Origin: Paenibacillus sp. FSL R7-0337
GTDB taxonomy: Bacteria; Bacillota; Bacilli; Paenibacillales; Paenibacillaceae
NCBI RefSeq assembly: GCF_037969875.1
Contig: NZ_CP150218.1
Coordinates: 5,828,001-5,892,000 of the forward strand
Length of the DNA stretch: 64,000 bases
Direction: 5' to 3'
Under the pieces are notes generated by a model. That model was given only the letters and a program-made list of their open reading frames with translations, searched no databases and had not been told where the DNA came from. The position numbers were made by a program, and so were the translations under genes. This document shows positions 34,531 through 42,887 of the stretch, piece by piece (within the stretch, counting starts at the first letter, position 1; each line of letters opens with the position of its first letter).

Positions 34531-35028
34531 ATGGATTATATTATTAAGCTGGCCTTTGTCCTGTTGATCTTTATTTATTCCTGGTTTTTTCAGATTCAGA
34601 ATCAGGAATGGGACCAGGTGCGCAGCATGCTTAAGGATGCCAATAATATGGCTGTCCATGACGCATCACAGGAGTTGAACGAAGCAGCGAGGGCCCAAGG
34701 CCGTCTGGTCATTGACCCCGCTGAGGCCTATGCCACCTTCCGCCACACCCTGCAGAGTAATCTGGGACTGGATGACGGCTTATCCCCCTTAGCGGGGAGC
34801 CGGCTTCAGGCTCAAGTGAAGATCGTCAAGTTCGACATCGTGGATGAATCTACGGGCGATACTTTTCCGCTGCTCTATGAGGATAGTGCTTACGGTATCA
34901 CCAAATACATACAAGGTCCTTCAGTCATCGCCGTTATTCAAACGCAGCACCCGGTACTAATCTCCAGAAGCAAGGTTCAAGAGGCTATCACGGTACCGGC
35001 AGTCCAGGAATATAGAATGAACCGGTAA
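34531..35028 (+). CDS. Membrane-anchored minor pilin-like protein 2, Tad locus 2
   Basis: 165 residues with an N-terminal membrane helix (IIKLAFVLLIFIYSWFF) followed by an exported domain (WDQVRSMLKDANNMAVHDAS, a helix as in TadE-type proteins). No prepilin cleavage motif. Same operon direction and short spacing. Family not recognised; the role as minor subunit is inferred from context. Confidence 0.68.
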   Translation: MDYIIKLAFVLLIFIYSWFFQIQNQEWDQVRSMLKDANNMAVHDASQELNEAARAQGRLVIDPAEAYATFRHTLQSNLGLDDGLSPLAGSRLQAQVKIVKFDIVDESTGDTFPLLYEDSAYGITKYIQGPSVIAVIQTQHPVLISRSKVQEAITVPAVQEYRMNR

Positions 35029-35091
35029 AAGCATCCGGCAGATGCGGTTGATGAAGGTGTAAAACTATGAAAACTAAGGGAGAGGTTAATT

Positions 35092-35724
35092 ATGACGAAG
35101 TTGAAGATTAGCAAGACAATGGCGGGGAAAACAGCAGTAAAAGCTTTTCTGGCAGTGGCCTTGTTGGCAGGTCCGGCTGCTGTTCTAGCGGGGGATGTTA
35201 GTGCTGCGGGGGTGAAGGCTACGGCGGCTCCAGTGATGACAGATAACTTGGCTAAATTCGGACTGAAGAAGGCAATGGACCTGCCAGTCACTCTTGAATC
35301 AGAAGGATTGAGTTATACACTTCATAAGATTATGATTTATGATTTTAAATCTCCGGAGGTGAAGAAGCTTCAGAAGTTGTATGGGTTTCAAAACTCCACT
35401 CCAGTTATAGGAAACCCTAAATATTTTATATGGACAAAAGTAACTATCGAAAATAAAACCAATAAAAAGATGAATGGAAGTGGCATGAGTTTTCAAGCGA
35501 TAGTCCCATTCACTTTTAAAACAGGACAAAGCATGGATACAATGTGGCCCGAAAAATTAGCATCCAAAACTAACAGTAAAGAAGCGCTGTGGACTTATTC
35601 ACTAAAACCCGGTGAAAAAATTACATCATATTTTGGATATGCTTACGCTGGTGAATTTGATCATTTTGCTATTCGTATGTTCTATGGAAAAAATTATATT
35701 GAAAAGTTTGTGGTTTCTGAATGA
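35092..35724 (+). CDS. Secreted protein of Tad locus 2, 210 residues
   Basis: Signal peptide (basic start, AFLAVALLAGPAAVLAG, cleavage near DVSAAG) and a beta-rich mature domain with FIWTKVTIENKTNKKMNGSG, a pattern seen in DUF4352-like extracellular Ig folds. AGGGAGAGG precedes the ATG. Base composition changes inside the gene near 35290: the signal region matches the locus, while the mature part is clearly AT-rich. It overlaps the next gene by 4 bases. Function unknown; probably a surface component of the locus 2 machine. Confidence 0.7.
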   Translation: MTKLKISKTMAGKTAVKAFLAVALLAGPAAVLAGDVSAAGVKATAAPVMTDNLAKFGLKKAMDLPVTLESEGLSYTLHKIMIYDFKSPEVKKLQKLYGFQNSTPVIGNPKYFIWTKVTIENKTNKKMNGSGMSFQAIVPFTFKTGQSMDTMWPEKLASKTNSKEALWTYSLKPGEKITSYFGYAYAGEFDHFAIRMFYGKNYIEKFVVSE

Positions 35725-38003
35725 AAAAAACACTGAATTTTTTTATCATATTTACTTTAATTACTGTTTCCTTAATTAAATCTGAGGAGGCAGTAGCAGC
35801 AGCAGAGGTTAAAACGTCAACTATTTCTATACCTGCAAATACTGGGTTAATAGGTGCTGACAATGCAGTTAAATCATATAGCCTGGATCTACCTAGTGGA
35901 GTTACTGCAGAATCCATCGATCTAGGGAGTTTAAGATATATCGGAAATAATCAATTGAATGGACCCATTACCGTTGAAAACGGAAAGATAAACTTAAAGC
36001 TCAATGGTGTGGCGAATATAAAGACAATATTGGGTGTCACTGGGTATCGGGCATCTTACGAAGCTTTTTATATTTCAAATCCTTTCAACTCTATATGGAG
36101 ATATTCCGATGGAAGACGCTGGCAAATCAATGAGTATGATGAAGCTAAAGATGGAATGGAAACTAAAGATTTACCTGCGGAGGACTATGCAAATCCATCT
36201 GACCTTCCACCTAGAGGGGTAGTTTCAGCTGGGCCACCTCAGACAATGGAGTATTTGAAGTGGTACGATAGATCGCAAGTGAATGTTATAGACTCGAAAT
36301 ATATTATTACAAATACAATAAAACCACATATTGATTACAAAAATTCTTCAAACACTATCAAAGAGGTGAAATTTAAGAATAATAGAGTGATTGTGAATTA
36401 TGCAGTACCCTATTATGTTGATTCTTATGGTGTAACCCAGAAACAGGCATATGAAAATCAAGATGCAGATGCATCACACCCACTTGTAGGTAATGCCCAA
36501 GGAAGGAAATATCAGGTAATAGTTGCTTATTACTACACCGCCGACGCCAAAGTTCCAACCTACAGCTACAGCGGCAGCGTATCCTTCAGCTACACGCCTA
36601 TCACCGAACCCACCCTAGACGGAGGAGTAAGCATCCTCAAGCCTTCCCCCAATCCAGCCAAGTTTGAGGGGAAGGACACTGAGGTATCCTTGAGAGTCAA
36701 GGGAGACCTTTTGGCTTACAATAATTCATCTAACATCGAGGAATGGATATTTTATGCGAAGGAGACTGGCTCTAGTGATGTAAAGACAAAGAAGGATTAC
36801 GGCAAGGTTCTGAATAGCACACAGACCTTCGATAATTTTGTCATCCCGAAGAGCAGGGGAAGTAATGTAAAGCAAGAGTATACCCTTACCGTTACCGTGC
36901 GGTTCGCAAAACCGGTAGTGACCGGGAATGGCACGGTTTCATCACTGTCCAAAACGATGAAGGCAACCGTTGAAGTCTCGGATTCGCCTGTCCCTACAAC
37001 ACCTCCACCAGCCAATAGCAACAAGCCGCCTAAAGCCGTACTCGATGTGTCTGAAGAGGTCATGGCAGGGGAAGGAACCTTGATCTATGGTAAAGATTCA
37101 TATGATCCAGACGGAACGATTGTAGATTATAAGTACAATACCCCTGGAGCTGTGGAGCCGGTTAGCGGACCCTTCGGCTGGACTTGGTATCCACTAAGCG
37201 CCCTCGGCCAGCATTCCGTGCGCCTAACCGTAACTGATAATGGAGGACTGACCGGATCTACCAGCGCGAAAATCAACGTCATTCAGCCTATTCCTGAAGC
37301 GGTCATTGATGTGAAGGGGACAAAAAAAGAAAACAGGAAAGTAACACTATTGAGTAAAAGCGTAAGCCCGGAGCACTACCCTATTGATGAGACCAAGACG
37401 CAGTGGGCGATTTCACCTGTTTCCGGTGGTACTGCTGCAGATATTAAATACCTGGGAAATCTCTCAGGGATGAGCTCCAAAGATGTATTGTTTAAGAAGC
37501 CTGGGACGTATAAGGCTACTCTCACCGTAACTAATACTGCGGGCTTTGGGGATTCCACCAGTATGACCTTTGAAATTATTCCAGATGAGCCGCCGGTCGT
37601 TTATTTTTCTGTTCCTGGAAAGATCTACCGTGATCCAGCAAATGGGAACCAGGCGGTTGCTGCCTTAAGCGATATGTCCTTTTCTCCAGATTATGATTTT
37701 TTGGCCCACCGAAAATGGGAATATCGTTATGATGCTGAGAATGATGGAGATTTCTCCAATAACCCATGGGTCCCGTTTAATGATGGCAACTTCACTACTC
37801 TGAATTTGATTTTATATGAAGTAGGACGATATGAAGTGCGTCTTACTGTAACAGAAGAGTTTGACCAGCCAACTATCGATGAATTTGTAACGGCAGCCGA
37901 TCGTAGATCAAAAGACTCTTACAGTAGTGTGCCAGCACAGCCCTTGGCGGAACGAGTGATTGAGGTTTATAACCGCGCTCCAGTCGTGGACTGGTCATGG
38001 TAG
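35721..38003 (+). CDS. Secreted multi-domain PKD/Ig-like protein, Tad locus 2
   Basis: 760 residues with a signal peptide (FFIIFTLITVSLIKSEEAVA). The N-terminal 270 residues form an unrecognised AT-rich-encoded module. Three PKD/Ig-like domains follow, at about 435-525 (DSYDPDGTIVDYKYNTPG, HSVRLTVTDNGGLTG), 526-625 (TYKATLTVTNTAGFGDSTS) and 627-735 (RYEVRLTVTE). It stops at NRAPVVDWSW, which looks like the first strand of a further domain, so either the gene is shortened or the strand has a structural use. Starts inside the previous stop (ATGA). Likely cell-surface or filament-associated adhesin; inferred. Confidence 0.78.
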   Translation: MKKTLNFFIIFTLITVSLIKSEEAVAAAEVKTSTISIPANTGLIGADNAVKSYSLDLPSGVTAESIDLGSLRYIGNNQLNGPITVENGKINLKLNGVANIKTILGVTGYRASYEAFYISNPFNSIWRYSDGRRWQINEYDEAKDGMETKDLPAEDYANPSDLPPRGVVSAGPPQTMEYLKWYDRSQVNVIDSKYIITNTIKPHIDYKNSSNTIKEVKFKNNRVIVNYAVPYYVDSYGVTQKQAYENQDADASHPLVGNAQGRKYQVIVAYYYTADAKVPTYSYSGSVSFSYTPITEPTLDGGVSILKPSPNPAKFEGKDTEVSLRVKGDLLAYNNSSNIEEWIFYAKETGSSDVKTKKDYGKVLNSTQTFDNFVIPKSRGSNVKQEYTLTVTVRFAKPVVTGNGTVSSLSKTMKATVEVSDSPVPTTPPPANSNKPPKAVLDVSEEVMAGEGTLIYGKDSYDPDGTIVDYKYNTPGAVEPVSGPFGWTWYPLSALGQHSVRLTVTDNGGLTGSTSAKINVIQPIPEAVIDVKGTKKENRKVTLLSKSVSPEHYPIDETKTQWAISPVSGGTAADIKYLGNLSGMSSKDVLFKKPGTYKATLTVTNTAGFGDSTSMTFEIIPDEPPVVYFSVPGKIYRDPANGNQAVAALSDMSFSPDYDFLAHRKWEYRYDAENDGDFSNNPWVPFNDGNFTTLNLILYEVGRYEVRLTVTEEFDQPTIDEFVTAADRRSKDSYSSVPAQPLAERVIEVYNRAPVVDWSW

Positions 38004-38021
38004 GGGAAGGAGTGACGAAAT

Positions 38022-41000
38022 ATGAGATCATTGATTAAGCGGATTACGATCCTAATCCTAATCATCACATTGCCGTTGACGGGAATGATGACGGAACGGG
38101 CAGCAGCGGCTGGGGAAGTGATCGAGTTTAATGATGTTGAGGTTCCTGCCGTGCATTTAGAGGCGCAAAGTGATGGTGGGGGGGGGATCGCTATGCAATT
38201 GGATATCCCTGCCTATGAATTTACGAATGTCCGATGGAATCAGGTAACAGGTGATGTGGAAGTGAATGTTTCACCTAATTATTTAAATGGTAGATGGACA
38301 ACTCAACGAAATGCGCTGGAGCCAACCGCATATAACGGAAAACCTCACGGCTACGCGAATCAAGTTTCGTTGAAATTCCATATCTTTTATAATAATCAGG
38401 ATTGGGTTCGGTCGAATGTAAATTCAGGTTATTCCACAGGACCAGTGGGAGCCAACGGTGATACTTCTCCGTCGTATACCTTAAATGGATTTCCAGAATT
38501 AACTTATGAATCCACTTGTAGATCTGAGCAAGGGTATGATTATCAGTGTTATCCGGGCATTTCCCCGTACTTTAAAGAGAATTCTGGGGGGATGAAGCCA
38601 ACAGCTATTGGTATTGAAACGGAAGTACATGAATTTTACTTTATCAAGCATAACCCATTCAACGACTGGGATAATGAGTATTACAAAGGTTATAGCATCA
38701 AGGATTACCGGGTATTCCCCTTAAACATCAATAAAAAACCGAATCTCACCCTGACCTCCCAACCGAACCAAACGGTGATCAACGATACCGGGTTAAGCAC
38801 GTACAACCTGGAAGGATACGTACAAGACCCGGATAACGATACCGTCGATGTCATAGCCGAGATCCCGAACGTGTTCTACAAGAAGATCACCATAGAAAAT
38901 ACAGGATCTGCGAAAAATTTCACCATTCCCATCGATGTGTTAAATGAGGGAATCCCGCCTGGGTGGTACAACGTCAATGTGAAGGTCGTCGATCCGTTCA
39001 ACCTGAAGGCGGAAGCCTCCACTTCCTTTAGCGTGACCAACCGCCTGAGGAACAAAGCCTTCTTCCTTATTAATAGTCCGATTGATATCAGTACCTCCTA
39101 TACCGATTATGAGAATGACGGCAAATATGCAGAGCGGTACCGGTATGATCAGGACCCTGCTATTTTTGACAACTCCATGGGGATGATCTGGGACAGCGGA
39201 TTGTGGCGGGATAGCAAGTATCCGTCATTTCCCTTCAGCGGCGCTTACACGGCTACCTTTCAAGCGAAGGATAATCCGAAGGGTGATGACCGGTTTGACA
39301 ATTACCGTATGTGGAGCCGCGATAACTTATCCAGCATGACGTTCATGATCCACCGGAAGCCGGTTGCCTTATTCTCAGCGAAGCTGATAGGCGGCACGCT
39401 GCATCTCACAGACAGCTCTTATGATCTGGACCATATGTCCAGTCCTACCAAGGGGCTGGTGACCTGGCAGTGGCAATGGCGTAAAGCCGGGGATGAAGTG
39501 TGGACGGAGGGACAGCCACCTGCACAGCTTCCATCGGGCAAAGCCCATGAGATCCGGCTGCGTGTCCGGGACATGGATGGGCCTAGCGGCTACGGGGTGT
39601 GGAGTGATTGGATGCAGCAGAGCGTAGGCAGTGCGGCCAACCTGCCGCCGGTCGCCTTATTTACGGTCAGTCCGACCAACGTCTCTTACCGCAAGGCAAC
39701 CACTATTATTGATAAGTCCTTTGACCCGGATAATGATCCGCTTGATCTGTATTCCTGGACGGTTATAAAAGACGGCTGGCAGCAGGTGTGGAGTCATTGG
39801 GGCAGTGCAACGGTACCCCCGAATATCGCGGCCTTCGGCGTGGGCTCTTACCAGCTTAATCTACAGGTCCACGATAACCGCGGACTCTGGTCGAATGTGT
39901 ACAGCCAGACCGTGCAGGTCATCAATCATCCGCCTGCGGCCAGCTTTACGATGCCAAGTGAGGTCTACCGGGATACGGTCATCAGCTTGAATAATTTGAC
40001 GCCCGATCCGGATGAAGACGGAGATAATTTGCAGTATGGCTGGTATACCAAGCTTAACAATGATCCTTATTACTGGCGGGGGAGCAACCGGAACCAGGTA
40101 TTCAGGGTGCAGGACGTACTCAATGATTATGGGATTTCTGCTCAAAAAGCCATCTCTGACGGCTGGGAAATGAGACTGAACGCGACGGATGGAAGTCTGT
40201 ATTCTTATGCCACCCAGATGTTCAGCGTCAAAAATCATGTTCCTACAGCGGCGATTCAAGGACCGGCAGCGGTCAATCAATACGATACCCATACCTTCAC
40301 TTCCTCTGATGTGGATGAAGATATAGCCGATCAGAGCAGCTTGAAGTATTACTGGCGGGTAACGGGAAGCGATCATAAGATCACACTTTTCCAGACTCCG
40401 AGTATCTCTCTTACCTTTGATGAACTAGGAACCTATACGCTGGAGCATTGGGCCGTAGACCAGATTGGAGACAAGTCGAACATAGCTACACTTAAGGTAA
40501 CGGTTAAAGAAAACATGGCTCCTGGCATGACCCTTACGTATCCTGCAGGGACGGTTAACAACCCTACGATTATCGATGCGGAAAAAGAAGGAGATCCGCT
40601 GATCAAGTGGACCTACTCCGACCCGGAGAACGATCCGCAGGAGAGCTACCGGCTGGAGTTCTTTACGAAGGACGGGCTGCTAGCCAAAACGGTAGAGAAC
40701 GCCGACAGTTCGGGCTCAGTACGCCAGTATCAATTGCCGGATCAATCGCTGGACCGATTCCTGCTCTATACCGTTCAGGGACGGGCATTCTCCAAACGGA
40801 AGTGGTCTGAAATCTCCAACGAAAAAGCCTTCATCATCGACAACCCGCCTAAGCCTGGATTCACCCTTATTACGGATACCGGAAAAGATGCGGCGAAGGT
40901 ACCGATCTACCGGACGGATGTTCTAAACATCCAAAGCACAGCAACGGACGCGGATATTCCGAAGGGGGACGCCATAAGCCATCAGTATTTCCTGAAGCCG

Positions 41001-41855
41001 GCAGGTGGAACAGAGGCGCTCTTTAACACACAAAGCAATTTCACCAAGCAGTTCACTTCTAACGGAACCTTCGCCCTGCGGCAGGTTGTCACAGATTCAT
41101 TGGGGCTGTACCGGGAGCTTATTCAAAATATTACGGTAGTAAACCGGCTCCCTGTGGTGAACATCACTTACCCGGCGAGTACGGTGTACACCAGCCCAAC
41201 CATTGTAAGCACCCTTACGCCAGTTATTAAATGGGATTATCAAGACGAAGACGGGGATTCGCAGCAACGCTTCAAGGTTCGCATCATTGATCTGACGAGT
41301 GGTCAGATTATCGGCTCGGGCGAACAGTATTCCAGCAACAAGCAGTGGCAGGTGCCGGCTGGCAGACTCGTGGAGAACATGAGGTATGGTGTGGAAGTAG
41401 AAGCCTATGACGGCTTTGAATGGAGTAAGGTCTCCCCTGAGAAATTCATGATGGTTAACCTGCTTAGCATTAAGGGGGCTGTCCGTCATACGGAGGAGTG
41501 GAATGGCAACCGTCAGGCATACAATATTAAGCAGAGCGGCTCGCCTGAAAGTCCGCGGGGGTATAGTGTCTATTGGGCTGGCGAGAAATTCGTGCTGCAG
41601 GGGTCAGCTACCGGACTGCCGGATACCGTGCAAGTCACAATGACCGGAGGATACACGGCTGCGCTGAGCCCGACCGGGAGCGATAAGACCATGTGGACAG
41701 GTGAGCTTGCTGACCCATCGTTCGAACAGCTGCCGGATGGTCCGGTTACTTTTACCTTCACCGCAACCAATGAGTATCAGACCAAGGTGGATACAGTGGC
41801 GGTAACGATTCTCGGAGATTGGACAGAATATTATCAGAGCCATCGTGTAAAATAA
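38022..41855 (+). CDS. Giant secreted PKD-repeat protein, Tad locus 2
   Basis: 1277 residues with a signal peptide (ITILILIITLPLTGMMTERA). An N-terminal module of about 225 residues contains a Cys pair (STCRSEQGYDYQCYPG) that may form a disulfide. A long array of Ig/PKD-like domains follows, each marked by DPDNDxxD-type loops or strands such as NRLPVVNITYPAS, SYQLNLQVHDNRGLW and DRFLLYTVQGRAFS. No LPXTG anchor or C-terminal membrane helix is seen, so retention would need other contacts. Last gene of the locus; GGGAAGGAG precedes the ATG. Likely adhesin or stalk delivered by the Tad-like machine. Confidence 0.8.
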   Translation: MRSLIKRITILILIITLPLTGMMTERAAAAGEVIEFNDVEVPAVHLEAQSDGGGGIAMQLDIPAYEFTNVRWNQVTGDVEVNVSPNYLNGRWTTQRNALEPTAYNGKPHGYANQVSLKFHIFYNNQDWVRSNVNSGYSTGPVGANGDTSPSYTLNGFPELTYESTCRSEQGYDYQCYPGISPYFKENSGGMKPTAIGIETEVHEFYFIKHNPFNDWDNEYYKGYSIKDYRVFPLNINKKPNLTLTSQPNQTVINDTGLSTYNLEGYVQDPDNDTVDVIAEIPNVFYKKITIENTGSAKNFTIPIDVLNEGIPPGWYNVNVKVVDPFNLKAEASTSFSVTNRLRNKAFFLINSPIDISTSYTDYENDGKYAERYRYDQDPAIFDNSMGMIWDSGLWRDSKYPSFPFSGAYTATFQAKDNPKGDDRFDNYRMWSRDNLSSMTFMIHRKPVALFSAKLIGGTLHLTDSSYDLDHMSSPTKGLVTWQWQWRKAGDEVWTEGQPPAQLPSGKAHEIRLRVRDMDGPSGYGVWSDWMQQSVGSAANLPPVALFTVSPTNVSYRKATTIIDKSFDPDNDPLDLYSWTVIKDGWQQVWSHWGSATVPPNIAAFGVGSYQLNLQVHDNRGLWSNVYSQTVQVINHPPAASFTMPSEVYRDTVISLNNLTPDPDEDGDNLQYGWYTKLNNDPYYWRGSNRNQVFRVQDVLNDYGISAQKAISDGWEMRLNATDGSLYSYATQMFSVKNHVPTAAIQGPAAVNQYDTHTFTSSDVDEDIADQSSLKYYWRVTGSDHKITLFQTPSISLTFDELGTYTLEHWAVDQIGDKSNIATLKVTVKENMAPGMTLTYPAGTVNNPTIIDAEKEGDPLIKWTYSDPENDPQESYRLEFFTKDGLLAKTVENADSSGSVRQYQLPDQSLDRFLLYTVQGRAFSKRKWSEISNEKAFIIDNPPKPGFTLITDTGKDAAKVPIYRTDVLNIQSTATDADIPKGDAISHQYFLKPAGGTEALFNTQSNFTKQFTSNGTFALRQVVTDSLGLYRELIQNITVVNRLPVVNITYPASTVYTSPTIVSTLTPVIKWDYQDEDGDSQQRFKVRIIDLTSGQIIGSGEQYSSNKQWQVPAGRLVENMRYGVEVEAYDGFEWSKVSPEKFMMVNLLSIKGAVRHTEEWNGNRQAYNIKQSGSPESPRGYSVYWAGEKFVLQGSATGLPDTVQVTMTGGYTAALSPTGSDKTMWTGELADPSFEQLPDGPVTFTFTATNEYQTKVDTVAVTILGDWTEYYQSHRVK

Positions 41856-41936
41856 CGCGGGTTGCAATCCTTGTGCCTTATACTTCTGCCATAATTTTAT
41901 GTTTTACTAGGCATTAAGCGGGCGGAGGGTGATCGT

Positions 41937-42581
41937 TCAGACGATTCCCTCGGTCCGTTCTTCATGCAGCAGCAGCCTTGGGACTGCAAAATCTGGCGGA
42001 TTAGTAGCTTGGGGGTTATGTAGACTGGAACCTAGCAGGGCCGCAGAATGACTCCGGTGCATATAGTAGGAGAGTTTGCCGCTGAATATTTTGTGAGCGC
42101 ATAGAGATAAAGCGAAATCCTCCGGGGTCACGAAGCAGGAGGGCTTGGCTACCGGATGAACAGTAGTTTCCTCCAATACAGAGGCGACGAACTGGGAACA
42201 GAAATAGGCGTTATCACGGTCAATCCGGATGTTCAGCAGCACACCGACCAGACCGAGCAGGTGATATTTATAACGCTCCTGATTCTGCATCATACCCTGG
42301 ACATGGTTATACATCGTGTTGTATTCTTCTTCACTGACTCTAAGCTGGTAGATGGCACAGTCTGCACTGTTATAGAACGGATGGATGAAGTTCTCATGGA
42401 TCAGTCCGGCGATAAAAGGGTTGTACACTTTTTTCCGGCCGAAGCTGTAGACCTCGCGGAGCTCACTGTCAAAAGCAATCGAGGCATGATTCAGCTCCGC
42501 TTTGGTGAACCATTTAATAATTCCGCTGAAGGCCGTGCCTGTTCCGGTCAGCACAATATAAATATCTCTGTTTGTAGTCAT
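41937..42581 (-). CDS. Permuted papain-like (YiiX/NlpC-P60 type) enzyme
   Basis: 214 residues. The layout is that of circularly permuted NlpC/P60 proteins: the catalytic His comes first (ELNHASIAFD, His32) and the Cys later (YFCSQFVASVLEE, Cys128). Such proteins act as amidases or lipid-linked hydrolases; the substrate here is unknown. No signal peptide is seen. The frame continues upstream to 42677, but AAGGAAGG before ATG 42581 supports the shorter form. Converges on Tad locus 2. Confidence 0.75.
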   Translation of the reverse strand: MTTNRDIYIVLTGTGTAFSGIIKWFTKAELNHASIAFDSELREVYSFGRKKVYNPFIAGLIHENFIHPFYNSADCAIYQLRVSEEEYNTMYNHVQGMMQNQERYKYHLLGLVGVLLNIRIDRDNAYFCSQFVASVLEETTVHPVAKPSCFVTPEDFALSLCAHKIFSGKLSYYMHRSHSAALLGSSLHNPQATNPPDFAVPRLLLHEERTEGIV

Positions 42582-42815
42582 CTTCCGACTTCCTTCCTTC
42601 TGGAAATTATGGATAATTCGAATAAAATTCCGCTGAGGTACTTCCATCTTACTGTATAAACCCGCTTTGTAAAACAAACTTTAGTCTTAATTAGTAACTA
42701 GACTTAAGGCTAAGTCTCTGCATTCCTGTCGTGCATCTTCAAGAGCGCCGTAAATCTGGCTTAGGAGTGTATAGACCCGGCAGAAGCCGCTAAACATAAG
42801 CTACAGCAAAAACAA

Positions 42816-42845
42816 TTGGAAATGCTTCCACTTCCGTGATACAAT
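42816..42845 (+). promoter_or_regulatory. Promoter of tkt
   Basis: TTGGAA (42816-42821), an 18-base spacer and TACAAT (42840-42845). The -35 box is part of a short inverted repeat TGGAA-ATGC-TTCCA. The rest of the 306-base gap 42582-42887 holds no recognisable gene. Confidence 0.55.
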
Positions 42846-42887
42846 AATAGTCAAAATGACATTCTTGATTCGAGGAGGATTATTGTA

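Noticed and set aside
38700..41855. DNA repeats in the giant PKD gene
   Set aside because: The domains are similar in protein pattern, but no long exact or near-exact DNA repeats were noticed, so it is not annotated as a repeat region.
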